Shown here: positions 30,745 through 41,951 of the stretch, piece after piece
How the letters are laid out: every line of letters starts with the position of its first letter
Position numbering within the stretch: the first letter of the stretch is position 1
Source of the DNA: Erinaceus europaeus
Lineage: Eukaryota; Chordata; Mammalia; Eulipotyphla; Erinaceidae
Assembly (NCBI RefSeq): GCF_950295315.1
Contig: NC_080172.1
Span: forward strand, 113,833,267 to 113,897,266
DNA: 64,000 bases
Direction of reading: 5' to 3'
Position numbers and translations under genes: made by a program
Notes under the pieces: generated by a model
What the model was told of the DNA's origin: nothing
The model's input: the letters and a program-made list of their open reading frames with translations, nothing else
Database searches by the model: none

Positions 30745-31175
30745 AATTCCACACCATTCCCACCTGCAGAGTTCTGAATCCCCAGCCTCTCTATTGAAAA
30801 CTACAGCAGTTCTCCTAAGGTTGCAGATAGGGGTTAACTACTATTTCTACAACTATCTGTCTATATTTGTATATAATTACCCTTTTTCTTTTCTTTCTTT
30901 CTTTTTTTAGGTCCCATCTACTCTTCCTTTTCAAGTCACACATATACCTGTTATTGCATCCAAATGTCTCTCCCTTTTCTCTTGTCCTTCTCTGTTTCCT
31001 AATGGAGTTGGAGTCCCAGAACTTTTTACCCTCTTCCTCCTATCACTTCTCCCCCACTTGGAGTATGGATCAAAATTATGTTTGGGGTACAAAAAGTGAG
31101 AGTTCTGCCTTCTATAATTGCTTCTCCACTGGACATGGGCATTGGCAGGTCTATCCAGACCCCCAGCCTGTGAAA
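30745..31175 (-). mobile_element. L1 3'-UTR fragment, lineage B variant
   Basis: GGAGTATGGATCAAAATTATG and TTGCTTCTCCACTGGACATG match lineage B, while the part upstream of 31060 differs. Possibly another L1 subfamily. Confidence 0.65.
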
Positions 31176-31185
31176 CATTAAAAAC

Positions 31186-31408
31186 TACTGTTGAAAGGCG
31201 CACCTGGTTAAGCGCACACACACACTACAGTGCACAAGGACATGGGTTCAAGCCCCTGCTTCCTACCTGCAGGGGAAAGCTTCAGGAGTGGTGAAACAGG
31301 GCTACAGGTGTCTCTCTATCTTTCTCCCTCTCTATCTCCCTCTCTTCTCTTAATTTCCCTATTTCTATCCAATAATAAATAAATAATTTTTTAAAAAAAT
31401 GTTGAACA
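31186..31408 (+). mobile_element. SINE S2
   Basis: GGCGCACCTGGTTAAGCGC, GGGTTCAAGCCCC and an (AATA)n tail; the head start is clipped. Confidence 0.88.
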
Positions 31409-31409
31409 C

Positions 31410-32070
31410 CAACACCTTTAGTCATCAAATTCTCCCCCTGCCTCTCTAGAGCTTAGTGACTGGCAATTGTCCCCATCAAGTCATTGGGGTCCTAGGTACG
31501 AGTCTGTTTGGGGTAGTAAAAATGCCCAGTGGAGGAGAGACATTTGGGGATGAGGGGGGCTTCCATGTCTAGGACTTCATAGCTTTCTTCTTTCCTAACC
31601 CCCTGATCTCTGCAGCTATTTGTAAGTTTCAGACTCTCTACACCCCTGGATTATTTATTTCTTTTCTAATTCTGTATGCACCACAGAGAATGGATCTGCA
31701 GATGAACTGTAGTTGGCTACTGGACATTCAGATCTACCTCCTTTTTTTTTTTTCTGCCTTGCAAGGCAAAGCAGGTGAGGCTTGAATTCCCAGTGTTTGC
31801 CTGAAGACCTTCCATCTCCACCTAATCAGTGGAGCCTTGAATTTGTCCAGCTCCCAGAATGGTAATGAATTCCCTGCTAGCCATCTCCTCACCCCTGGGA
31901 GGGCAAAGAGAAGATGTGCACTTCTCTCTGCAGAGTGTGGTTGCTAAGCAGCCTGGGTCCTGGTGGCTTGAAGAACCACGGGAACAGCTTTGAATCTGGA
32001 AATGTATGAATGTCTGTTTGAGTGATGCTTGTGGTTTGTTGGATGTGAACTAGTCTTTTTTTTTTTTTCC
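31410..32070. other. No recognised feature
   Basis: Unique-looking 0.65 kb with a T-run near 31742. Confidence 0.5.
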
Positions 32071-32075
32071 TTTCT

Positions 32076-32388
32076 TTTTTCTGCCTCTGCTGTTAATCTC
32101 TGGGGCTCAGTGCCTGCACTATGAATCCATAGCTTGTGGAGGCCATTTTTTCCCATTTTGTTGCCCTTGTTGTTGGTGTTGTTATTGTTGCCATTGTTGT
32201 TGGATAGGGCAGAGAGAAATCAAGAGAGGAGGGGAAGACAGAGAGGGGAGAGAAAGATGAACACCTTCAGACCTGCTTCACCGCCTGTGAAGTGACCCCC
32301 CCCCATACAGGGGGCATCCTGGGGGATCAAACCGGGATCCTTGCGCCAGTCCTAGAGTTCTGTGCCATGTGCTATTGCCTGGCCTGTC
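32076..32388 (-). mobile_element. SINE S1, long form
   Basis: Inverted module (ATGAATCCATAGCTTGTGG), (GTT)n linker, GA-rich middle and box B complement GATCAAACCGGGATCC. Confidence 0.9.
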
Positions 32389-32389
32389 T

Positions 32390-32928
32390 TTTTTTTTTTA
32401 ACCCAATCTGCCACTCCACTAAGTTTAAACACACCCCCTCTATGTTTTAGATAATAAAGCTCAAAATAATGCGCTATATTAAATGCTGCTTAATAAAATG
32501 ATAGTGTGGTGAGCTGCCTAATTTGCATTGCCAGATTTCAGCCATCTGGGCCCTGCTGAGATCCGCGCTGATATTGCTGATCCACTTGTAGGTGGAATTA
32601 GCCTCCGTTCTAGAGCTGTGAGGAAGGCATCAAGTTGAGATGTCTGTGATTCCAGTGGACGCCTCTTTAGTGCCTTTTCCTGTTGACACATGAGCTGAGC
32701 AGAGTATCCAGGATGGGCTAAAGTGGTGGGACAAGCTTGAACTGTAACCATTAAGCAGAGGGTAAGCGTTGAAGAAGGGGATTCTACTTGGCTTCTCTGC
32801 TAGGTTCACAGCATTTTCTCAGTAGGTGATTCATGAAGCCTGGACTTAGTCCTTTTTAGAAATGTCACTCAGTGCTTTGCAGGTTCCTTAACAAAAGCAA
32901 AATTAGTAACATCAGAATTAGGAGGGAC
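32390..32928. other. Unique stretch, possible conserved non-coding DNA
   Basis: No repeat recognised. The AT-rich, TAAT-bearing segment 32445-32620 is a candidate conserved element on appearance alone. Confidence 0.4.
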
Positions 32929-33425
32929 ACTAATGAGTGATTTAACAATGATGAACAAGATTGTAAAATTACAGGGGTACTATTCCATACAATTCCCACC
33001 ACCAGAGTTTCCTGTCCCATCTCCTCCATTAGAAGCTTCCCTATTCTTTATCCCTCTGGGAGTATGGACCAACATTTTTTATGGGGTGCAGAAGGTGGGA
33101 GGTCTGGCTTCTGTAATGGCTTCTCCACTTACATGGACACTGGCATGTGAATTCATTCCCCCAGTCTGTTTTTTATTTTTCTGTAGTGGAGTAGGGCTCT
33201 GGAGAGGTAAGACTTTGGTTTGGGACACATTGATGAAGTTGTCTGCCCTGGGAGATCAAGGATGGCATCATGGTAGCATCTGAAACTTGGTGGCTGAAAG
33301 GCGGTAAGATATAAAGCAGATTGTTCAATAAACAGGAACTCAAGGGTGGAAATAGAGCAAATAAAACTAGGGGTTTCATGTGGGAAGAAGCTAGGAAATC
33401 TATTTTAGGTATATTCCATATGACC
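32929..33425 (-). mobile_element. L1 3'-UTR, lineage B, long copy
   Basis: Minus strand from GTGATTTAACAATGATGAAC through CTCTGGGAGTATGGACCAAC to GGGAAGAAGCTAGG, colinear with 25512-26010. Confidence 0.82.
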
Positions 33426-33483
33426 CATCACTTTAGTAATTTTTTCTTTCTTTCATTCATTCTTTTCTTTGTTTGTTTTTGTT

Positions 33484-33765
33484 TTGTTGTTTGCCTCCAG
33501 GGTTATTGCTGGGGCTTGGTGCCTGCACTATGAATCCACTGCTCCCAGCAGCCATTCTTTTTTCCATTTTATTGGACAGGATAGATAGAAATGGAGAAAG
33601 AAGGAGAAGATAGAGAGGAAGACAGACACCTGCATCCCTGCTACACCACTTGTAAAGTGACTCCCCTGCAGGTGGGGAGCCAGGGGCTCCAACTGGGATC
33701 CTTGTGCCAGTCCTTGTGCTTCATACTGTGTGTGTTTCACCTGGTGAGCTTCTGCCTGGCCCCCT
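33484..33765 (-). mobile_element. SINE S1, long form, short linker
   Basis: CCTCCAGGGTTATTGCTGG, then AATCCACTGCTCCCAGC. TTTAGTAATTTTT at 33431 and TTCAGTAAATTTT at 33767 may be a decayed TSD. Confidence 0.88.
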
Positions 33766-33769
33766 ACTT

Positions 33770-34254
33770 CAGTAAATTTTGCCTGAGCCCGATAGCTCAC
33801 ATGCAGGTGGACTAAAAATACTGTCTGAGAAGCTGCTGTCAGAGTGAGAATAGGACTGGAAAACTGGGTTAGGGCAGAGAGTAGCTCTCAGATATGAGGA
33901 AAGTTTAGAAACACCATTAACTGTTTACTCATCAATCTGACATAGGGCCCATGTCTGTTCATATTTAACACAGGAGCCTGTGTGATGTCTGAATCCCTGC
34001 CAGTCTGAGCCTGCAGTCCAGATCATTCAAACGAAAACTCTCTATCACCCCCCTTCCCTCTCAATTCCGGGCTGTCTATCCAGTAAATAAATAAACAGCA
34101 TGTTAAAAAATTTTAAAAAGAAGTGTAATACTTTTAAGAAACATGATGTCCTATTCACATTTTGTTCACCAAAACTTTGCTACATCAACTCTCTTATTCT
34201 TTAAGAAAGATTAGGTGTAACTGGGAACTGCTGAAAAATGTGCTTATGCTTGGA
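33770..34254. other. Mostly unique
   Basis: Only a 65-bp S2 3' fragment at 34048-34112 (CTCTCAATTCCGGGCTGTC, then CAGTAAATAAATAAA) is recognised. Confidence 0.55.
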
Positions 34255-34555
34255 TGTGAGTGACACCAAACTAACAACCCAGAAAAGACTGAATGGATGA
34301 CTTAGACTTCATCAAAGCTAAAGTGCTTCTTCTGTGAGAGGTGCTGTAGGAAAATGAGAGAATTAGCTTCAAACTAGGAGAAAATATTTGCATGTCACAT
34401 ATCCAGGCAGGGATCCAGAATACAGGATGAAGTCTCAACACCTAACAGTGAGAAGACAACCCATTTTTTTCCCAGTTTTTTTTAAGCCAGTTGAACGCTT
34501 GAATATATGTTTTACCAAAAAGTTGTACAAGTGCCAAATGATAAGCACAGGAATC
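34255..34555 (+). mobile_element. Old L1M-like fragment, plus
   Basis: GACTTCATCAAAGCTAAAGT and GAAAATATTTGCATGTCAC match the familiar older-L1 ORF2 stretch. All frames are broken. Confidence 0.72.
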
Positions 34556-34679
34556 TGAGTCGAGTCTTTGTTTGCTTTCTCATCTTGGTTAGAAGAATTG
34601 GGCATTCTCATAAGAGATCCAGTGGCCTTCAAGACTCCTCAATATTTGGCTCTTTTATTATTATTATTTTACTTTTAGC

Positions 34680-35400
34680 TATTCTTGTAGATGTGTAGTG
34701 GTATCTCATTGTGGTTTAACTAGCTAATGGTGTTGGGCTTCTTTTCATCGGCTTATTTGCATCTATATGACTTATGTTGATGAGACTCTCTTGGATTGTT
34801 CAGCCTGCTTTAAACAAAATTGGGTTGCCTTTCTCCCTGTTGGATTTTGAGAATTCATTCTGTATTCTGGATCTCTGGTTGGATAGGTGACGTGCAATAC
34901 ATATTTCCTCCTAGTTTGTAGCTCGGGTTGTGTCATGGGGGAGAGAGAAGAGACCTGAGCGGAGCAGGAACACAAATCTTTATTCACACCAGAGTTGGGT
35001 GCAAGTCAGCACAGCGGTTTAGGCCACGTGGCAAAATGGCCACCTCCCGCTATGCACGCCAGCCAGGAAACCAGAACAGCAGTGGGCTTTATGGAGTAAA
35101 AACCGGAAATGGCAAGTCGGGACGGGATTGGCTAGGAAAGGGGGTGGAGAGAAGCAAAAAGCATGCTGGGAAGGTGGAAGCATCCTTAGAAACTGTTGCA
35201 ATGGTTTTAACTGAATTAGCAATACCCTGAGGGGATAACGTGGTGGATATCTGTAAATAATACTAGCATGGAAATATAGTTTGTGGGCCCTGCCAATGTT
35301 CAACCACATCTGCACAATTTCCCAACAGCCTGTTCTTTCATTTTTGTATAGTGCCTCTTGCAGGAGAGCAAAACAAAAAGAGCTGTTGCTTTTGGTCTTC
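34680..35400 (-). mobile_element. Old L1M-like fragment, minus, split by an LTR
   Basis: TGTAGTGGTATCTCATTGTG and CTTTTCATCGGCTTATTTGC are the reverse-orientation L1 ORF2 region. The sequence resumes after the LTR with CTGTTCTTTCATTTTTGTAT. Confidence 0.7.
34931..35327 (-). mobile_element. Solo LTR, about 397 bp
   Basis: Plus strand runs TGTCATGGGGG to ATTTCCCAACA. It shares GGGGGTGGAG and the CCCAACA terminus with the other LTRs. The minus strand carries GTGAATAAAGATT as polyadenylation signal. I could not find a matching 6-bp TSD, so the ends are less certain. Confidence 0.75.
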
Positions 35401-35645
35401 CTCTAATGCCCCTTTGTGACCACTGCCAGAGAATTCACAAGATGTATTTTGGAGACATCTGAGGACAGGGCCCAGGGCAAATGAGTCTTTTGGTGAGCTC
35501 AGCTTTCTATACGTCTCTTTCTCTCTCTCTCTCTCCTCTCTCCACATCCATGTGACCCCCAGTGTGGCCCCCTATCCATTACATAGCAAAGGAAGACAGA
35601 GTCTGTTTCAACTAGGGGAGTGCTGTGTCTCCATTTTAGTTAAAT

Positions 35646-35930
35646 CTTTTTTTTTGAAAATTTTTTTTAATATTTATTTATTTTCCCTTTTGTTGCCCTT
35701 ATTCTTTATCATTGTTGTTGTTATTGCTGTCATTGTTGTTGGATAGGACAGAGAGAAATGGAGAGAGGAGGGGAAGACAGAGAGGGGGAGAGAAAGATAG
35801 ACACCTGCAGACCTGCTTCACAGCCTGTGAAGCGACTCCCCTGCAGGTGAGGAGCCAGGGGCTCAGACCAGGATCCATACTTGTGCTTTGCGCCACATGC
35901 GTTTAACCCACTGTGCTACCGCCCGACTCC
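35646..35930 (-). mobile_element. Young SINE S1 with TSD
   Basis: Near-consensus inverted copy; GCTACCGCCCGACTCCC is the intact head. A perfect 15-bp TSD CCATTTTAGTTAAAT lies at 35631-35645 and 35931-35945. Confidence 0.96.
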
Positions 35931-35945
35931 CCATTTTAGTTAAAT

Positions 35946-36934
35946 GTCATGCCATAGTTTTTTTTTTCTCCCCTGGCTCATTTTAAGCCTGGAAAAGCCA
36001 TTCTGCTATTTAAATATAGAAGAGTAACATATTTTAATAATCATACCCCAGAGCACAGTTTTTCCTGTTGCATGAAAAAATAATGGTCAAAACAGCCCAC
36101 AGCCAATTGCAGAATTATGTAAAAGTAATGAAAAGAAATTGAAAACCACATGCCTTCCATTATGCTAGACCACCTTTGCTGCAGTCCTGGATGGCCTGCT
36201 TTGTACTCCCCTCGCTCCCCCACCCCCCCAAATACACGATAAAGACTGAACAATTATTTGAGTCTATTTCAGAAGGACTATGCCTACCACAGGTCAGTCC
36301 ATGTCTGTCTTAAACTTAAGCACTCACAGAGGCATTTGCTGGGTTGCCTAGACACCAGAGTCCCATCAGAGTACTGAAATCATTTTAGGACATCAGACTA
36401 TAATTTCAGTACTTGCAGATTCTGGGCTGGAAGGTGAGCCAAAGATGCAGAAAACATGACCTTTTATTTTGGTTCCTTAGGATTTGGAAATGCCACCGTA
36501 AATTCAGAAGGAAGAGAATAACTCCACAGCCTAGATAGGTTTTGGGAACTGTGAGTTTTCTCTGCTCAGCTCTCTGAAGGTCAACTCTTCCAGAAATCCA
36601 GAGAGAAAAACTTAGCAGGAAGTTCTGTGTTGTCATTCTTTCCTTCCTAATAATGCCCACATGTTTGTAATCTCCTCGCAGTCCTCCTGGGTCTATCTTC
36701 TTCCTCCCCAGTTTATCTCTCAGCTTTGTTTTGTGTTGTTTTCCTTTCCCCAACCAAGATGAGAACGGTGCCCAACTGTATGCCCCCACTGAACTAAGAT
36801 GGAACTTTCTTCACAGGAACTGTTTCAGTGGGACCTTAATATAGGAGCAACACAGGAAACAGGCAGAAGTGAGGAAGATAGGCTATGATGGGATGGTCAC
36901 TCAGGAAGATAACAGCCAAGGAAATAGAAATGCA
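35946..36934. other. Long unique stretch
   Basis: One kilobase without a recognised repeat. A 127-codon frame at 36406-36789 on the minus strand has no recognisable domain and is probably chance. Confidence 0.5.
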
Positions 36935-37138
36935 AATTGACACATGGAAAAGAATATGGGGGCTGCCCTCCAAAAATTAAAAAATAGAGCTATATTATAT
37001 TAGGACTCAGCAATTCCAGTCTTGAGTGTTTGTACAAAGGAAATGAAATCACCAAGAGACAATTCTGCAACCAAAGTCATGTTCTGCGCAAGATGCAGAA
37101 ATACCATGGGTGGGTGAGTGGAGGAGAAATGCATTAAG

Positions 37139-37410
37139 TGGGGCCGGGCCACAGTAAACTGGTTAAGCTCTCATAGGACTAACCACAAGGACCCAGGTAA
37201 GGATCCGGGTTTGAGCCCCCGGCAGGGAGAATGCCTCACAAGGGTGAAGCAGGTCTGCAAGTATCTGTCCTTGTCTCCCCCTCTTGATCTGCCCGTCCTT
37301 TCTCAATTTCTCTCAGCCCTATTCAGTAAAAGGGAAAATATGGCCACCAGGAGCAGTGGATTCCTGGTGTTGGCACCAACCCCCAGTGACTATCCTGTAA
37401 GTTAATAATA
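37139..37410 (+). mobile_element. SINE S1, long form
   Basis: GGGGCCGGGCCACAGTAAAC, GGGTTTGAGCCCCC and GGAGCAGTGGATTCCTGG are in order. Confidence 0.9.
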
Positions 37411-37435
37411 AGAATAATAATAGTGATGATGATGA

Positions 37436-37605
37436 TAAAGATAGTGAGGCAGTACAGTCTCCCGAGCAGAAACTTACATATCTGAGGGCCTGAAAGTTGT
37501 AAGTTCAGACACCAGCCTGACCTTATCCAAGAGCTGAGCAATATTCTTGTGTCTCTTTCTCTCCCTCTCCTCTCTCATAATCAATCACTAAGTAAGTAAA
37601 TATTT
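37436..37605 (+). mobile_element. SINE S3, diverged
   Basis: GATAGTGAGGCAGTACAGTC, TTGTAAGTTCAGACACC, AGAGCTGAGCAATATTC and a short A/T tail. Confidence 0.75.
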
Positions 37606-37868
37606 TTAAAGAGAAAATGCAGTATCTATGTCTATGGTAGAATCTTATTTATGGAGTTGGAGAAAGAAGGGAATCCTGACCTTGAAGGCATGCTGCTAAG
37701 TACAGAAATTCAGACAAAAAAACAAATACTATGCAAACTCACTTCCATGAGCATCTACAAACACCAAGCTTATTGAAACAGAACAGATTTCTGAGGTTCA
37801 GAGCCAAGGGATGGGGACTGCTGAGGTGGGTGAAGATGATCAAAGTCTTCAGAATTGGGCACGAAAGA

Positions 37869-38005
37869 TGACATACCTAGCACCACGTCTGAATTTGCTG
37901 CCTTAGGCTCCAAAGGTTCCAGGTTCAGTCCTACCACAAGTCAGAGATAGATGATGAGTGCTCAGATTTCCCTCACTTAAAAAAATAAAGAAATACATCT
38001 TTTTA
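37869..38005 (+). mobile_element. SINE S3, diverged
   Basis: GGCTCCAAAGGTTCCAGG, TTCAGTCCTACCACAAG and a CT-poor middle ending AAAAAATAAAG. Confidence 0.7.
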
Positions 38006-38212
38006 AAATGTTTTTGTATTATTTTATTTATTCATTTTTTTGGATAGAGATAGAGAGAAACCGAAATGGAAGGAGGAGACCGAGAGAAAGGGAGAAAGAG
38101 AGACACCTGCAGATCTGCTTCACCACTTGTGAAGCCTACCCCCCTTCCAGTTGGGGAGCCGGGGGCTTGAACCAGGGTCCTTGTGCATTTGAATGTGTGC
38201 TCAACTGAGTAT
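38006..38212 (-). mobile_element. SINE S2
   Basis: GA-rich middle, CTTCACCACTTGTGAAGCC, GGGGGCTTGAACCAGGGTCC and the inverted head GTGTGCTCAACTGAG. Confidence 0.9.
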
Positions 38213-38408
38213 GATAGTTTATTTTTAATGAGAGACAGAGAGAGAAAGAGAGAGAGACAGAGAGACAGAGACAGAGAGAGACAAGAATACTGCTCAGCTC
38301 TGGTTTATAATGGTTCTGGAGATGGAACCTGAAGCCTCAGAGCCTCAGAGTCTCAGACCCTCAGGCTTGAAAGTCTTTTTGCATAACCATTATGCTATCT
38401 ACCCATCC
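38213..38408 (-). mobile_element. SINE S3
   Basis: Expanded GA tract, TACTGCTCAGCTCTGG, then a local CTCAGA triplication and CATAACCATTATGCTATCTA. Confidence 0.85.
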
Positions 38409-38414
38409 TTCTTT

Positions 38415-38478
38415 TTATTTATTTATTTATTTATTCATTCATTCATTCACTCATTAATTCATTCATTCATTCATTTAT
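38415..38478. repeat. (ATTT)n(ATTC)n microsatellite
   Basis: Tetranucleotide run shifting from TTTA to TTCA units. Confidence 0.95.
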
Positions 38479-38484
38479 CACCTT

Positions 38485-39344
38485 CTGGGCTTCAGTGCCC
38501 CAGGATGACTTTTTTGGAAAAAACACCGACAGAAGGAAAGAAATCATGGTACCAAAGCTTCCTCCAATGCAGTGGAAACCAGCTCTAACTTGTGTCACTA
38601 TTGTGCTGGTCCAAATCTGTTTTTGAAAAAGACTCAGATTTCCATTTAGAAGATAACTAAGTCCAGGGGGATGTGACAACCAACTTTGTTGTAGATAAAA
38701 TATTAGTGTTGTTTATTTAAAAGTTGCTATCACAAGAAAAGAATGTAAAGCTGTGAGAGGTAGGATGTGATATACAGACCTCTTTTGGTGATCATTTGGT
38801 AATATACACATCACTCTGTCCTCAGATAGATACAGTGTATCATGTTGATTAGATCTCAGTTAAACTTCAGAGGGAAAAAAAAAACATTGTGCTTAGAAAA
38901 ATAGAAAGAAGTACTCCAGACATTATTACTTTGTTCTGGTCAGGGGAGTAGAGATCATTTTTCCCCAATCCAGTTTTCTGTGTTTGCCAAGTGATTCTTG
39001 CTATGGATGTGCTGTTGCTAACTTATAATGGCAAACATGGTGGAAGGGAGTCTTGGAGACTGAGCAACAGACAAGAGGCAAATTTAAGTGAAAGCGTCCA
39101 TGTGTTGCTTAAAAGTGACAATTGATATAGTTGCTTCAACAAGATACTCAGAGGTTCTTCTCCAAACATGGAGCATGTGGTCTTAGCTTATGGAAAGAAA
39201 GGCTGTCCTAGTCTCCTTCCCTTGAGAATGCTGGGAAGGAGATTAGAGTCACCAAGAGGTTGGGCTTTATGTGTCCCCTTGGAGTTCTGAGGAGGATCAA
39301 CACAGAGACACATCAGCAAGAAGACATTTCTATTTTTTAATATA
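38485..39344. other. No recognised feature
   Basis: A SINE-like scrap may occupy 38485-38600. The rest looks unique. Confidence 0.5.
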
Positions 39345-39957
39345 TTTTTTGTCATTTATTTATTTATTTGCCTCCAGGGTTATTACTAGGGCTCACTCAT
39401 TTCCGGCACTACAAATCCACTACTCCTGGTGTCTATTTTTTAAAAAATTTTATTGGATATATAACAGAGAGAAATTGAGAGGGGAGGGAGAGATAGAAAT
39501 GGAGAGAAAAGGGAGTCGGGCTGTAGCGCAGCAGGTTAAGTGCAGGTGGTGCAAAGCGCAAGGACCGGTGGAAGGATCCTGGTTCGAGCCCCCGGCTCCC
39601 CACCTGCAGAGGAGTCACTTCACAGGCGGTGAAGCAGGTCTGCAGGTGTCTATCTTTATCTCCCCCTCTCTGTCTTCCCCTCCTCTCTCCATTTCTCTCT
39701 GTCCTATCCAACAACAACAACATCAGTAACTACAACAATAAAACAATAAGGTCAACAAAAGGGCATAAATAAATAAAAAATATCAAAAAAATCTTTAAAA
39801 AAAAAGAAATGGAGATAAGAAAACAAACACTTGCAGATCAGCTTCACTGTTCCTGAAGTGTCCCCCCCACACACATAGGATGGGAATGGGGGCTTGAACC
39901 CGGGTCCTTGCGCTTAGTACCATGTGTGCTTAACCAGGTGCACCACCTCCCGACCCC
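39345..39957 (-). mobile_element. SINE S1 host, minus, split
   Basis: The left arm 39345-39511 has CCTCCAGGGTTATTACTAGG. The right arm to 39957 has CTTGAACCCGGGTCCTTGCG and GGTGCACCACCTCCCG. An opposite-strand SINE lies between. Confidence 0.9.
39512..39804 (+). mobile_element. Young SINE S1 inside an inverted S1
   Basis: GGGAGTCGGGCTGTAGCGC, box B GGTTCGAGCCCCC and a long A-rich tail. The host sequence AGAAATGGAGAGAAAA / AGAAATGGAGATAAGA is the TSD. Guest and host are inverted and could form a long hairpin. Confidence 0.93.
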
Positions 39958-40587
39958 TTTATCTGTGAATATTTACAGGAGTTAAGAGAATGTGAATTTC
40001 TATTGTAAAAACGTAATAGTAGATCTTGCTAATACCATATGCATGCTTCCTTCCTGTCTCATGGGAGCTGACCTCCACCATAGGTGTGTTGCAAAATGCA
40101 AAGGCACTGCAGTCTTCAGCACAGGAAGTTTATTCTGCCCTGGGTTGGGTAACTATGCCCAGATGTTCCCATCAGCCATAGGTAGTTTGGTGCACCTGGT
40201 TTTTGGAACTTGGCAGCAAAGGGTTTGAAATTAACTATTCATCCCACTTCAGATGATCCGATTTTTTTTTTTAAGGAAGATTTTCCAAAGTATTCAGCAC
40301 ACCAGTTTTCTCTGATTTGTTTAATATTGGAGCCAAGTCTGGCCAAAGGGCTGAGTTCCCCCCAGGAGGTAGCACACATCATCAAGCTAGGGGTCAAACC
40401 CCGAGTTCTTTAGCTCAGTTCAGGTTTGCCCTGGACCCAAGTCTCAACAGATGAAAAGCCTCACAACCCTGATTCACCACCCATCTCAAAGAACTAATCT
40501 GACCGCCGCTGGCAGAGCACTTAACTTTATGCTAAACCCAGTTTTGAATTGTTCCCATGTGGAAGTTGAGGAGGCTATTCCAGTGAC
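39958..40587. other. No recognised feature
   Basis: Unique-looking DNA. A 78-codon frame at 39992 has no domain. Confidence 0.5.
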
Positions 40588-40836
40588 TAGCACTTTTTTT
40601 TAAAAAAAAGTATTTATACTTATCTATTATTGGATAGAGACAGAGAGAAATTGCTAGAGGAGGGGAACAGAGAGAGGGATAGAGAAAGATAGACAGGACA
40701 CCTGTATACCTGCTTTACCGCTTGTGAAGCAACCCCTCTGCAGATGGGGATTCAGGGGTTTGAACCAGCACCCTTGCTTGGGTCCTTGCTCTTAGTACTA
40801 TGTGCACTTAACCAGGTGTTTCGCTTCTCGGCCCCG
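40588..40836 (-). mobile_element. SINE S1
   Basis: ATTATTGGATAGAGACAGAG, AGCAACCCCTCTGCAG and GGTTTGAACCAGC; the GGTCCTTGC motif appears twice. Confidence 0.87.
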
Positions 40837-41236
40837 AGGTTGCTGGTTTCTGTAACAGCCTGGAGCCTGACTGATTCACTGCCAGTTTAGTTTGCATGTT
40901 GCATGTGACAGTGGCCAAAAATGTTTCTATACACATATAGCCCATTAGGGGAAACACTGCTCTATTAAGCATGTGCTTCAAAGACCAGCCCTGTAGACAA
41001 GCAAGCAACAAGGCTTGTTAATGGGGCATGTCTCTCGGTGGGTGGTTTTAGCTCTGTTAAGAAAAATATGTGGCATGTACCGTTATGAACTGAGATGGGG
41101 AGAAGAGCCAGAAATCCCATGCTAACATAGTTTTAAATTAATAACCATTGTGAGTCCACAAAACTCCAAAATGTCTCATGCTGTGCTGTGGCCTGACTCA
41201 GTGCTATACTAGAGAGAAAAAAACTTGAGGGAAAGC

Positions 41237-41446
41237 GCATTATTTTTTTATTATCTATCTATTGGATAGAAACAGAGAAAAATGGAAAGGAATGGGTGGA
41301 TAGGGAGAGAGGGACAGAGAGACACCTGCAGCCCTGCTTCACCACTCACAAACTTTCCCCCTGCAGGTAGGGACCGGGGGCTTGAACCCTGGTCCTTGGC
41401 ACACTGTAACATGTGTGCTCAACCAGGTGTGCTACTGCCTGGCCCC
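41237..41446 (-). mobile_element. SINE S2
   Basis: TCCCCCTGCAGGTAGGGACC, GGGGCTTGAACCCTGG and GTGTGCTACTGCCTGGCCCC. Confidence 0.92.
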
Positions 41447-41945
41447 AAGAACTGGCATTTATAGAGAAACCTACAATGAGGCAAGTACAAATCTTGGCAT
41501 TTAAATTCCTTGCCTTCTAATTCTCTCAGCAATCCCATGAGAGCAAGTGCTATTATTATTATTATTACCATTATTTCACTAAGAAGGAAACTGATGCACA
41601 GAGAGTGTTAGTAATTTTTCTGAGGTCACACAGTGAGTAAGTTAACAGAAATTTCTCTCTCTCTCTCCCTCACATCCTTCTCTGTACGGAGTAAGATAAG
41701 AACTTCCATGAGGCATTGAGAGCAATATAACATAATACTGAATTCATGAAATAGTAAGGAAACAATTGAATATTTATTAAATGACTTTGATGGAACCAAG
41801 TGTCAGCAGAAGTGCTTTCAGGGCCCAAGAGATAACTCATTGATTAGAATGTGTGCTTTACAGATGGTGGTGTGCAATTCTTTCTGTGGGGAGTCCTCTT
41901 CTTGGGTGCAGACTCCTGGCGTGCTCACCCTGTTGTGCACCAGAT
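41447..41945. other. Unique, with a possible SINE scrap
   Basis: An (ATT)n run lies near 41552. CCCAAGAGATAACTCATTG near 41826 may be a decayed SINE head. Confidence 0.5.
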
Positions 41946-41951
41946 GTGGTG

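Larger units (their letters stand above)
36935..37868 (+). mobile_element. Old L1M-like fragment with two SINE insertions
   Basis: CAGCAATTCCAGTCTTGAGT, GGAAATGAAATCACC and, after the SINEs, ACAAATACTATGCAAACTCA are colinear with older L1 ORF2/3' sequence. Confidence 0.72.

Noticed and set aside
36406..36789. 127-codon minus-strand frame in unique DNA
   Set aside because: No recognisable domain or codon bias; its length is not exceptional for chance.
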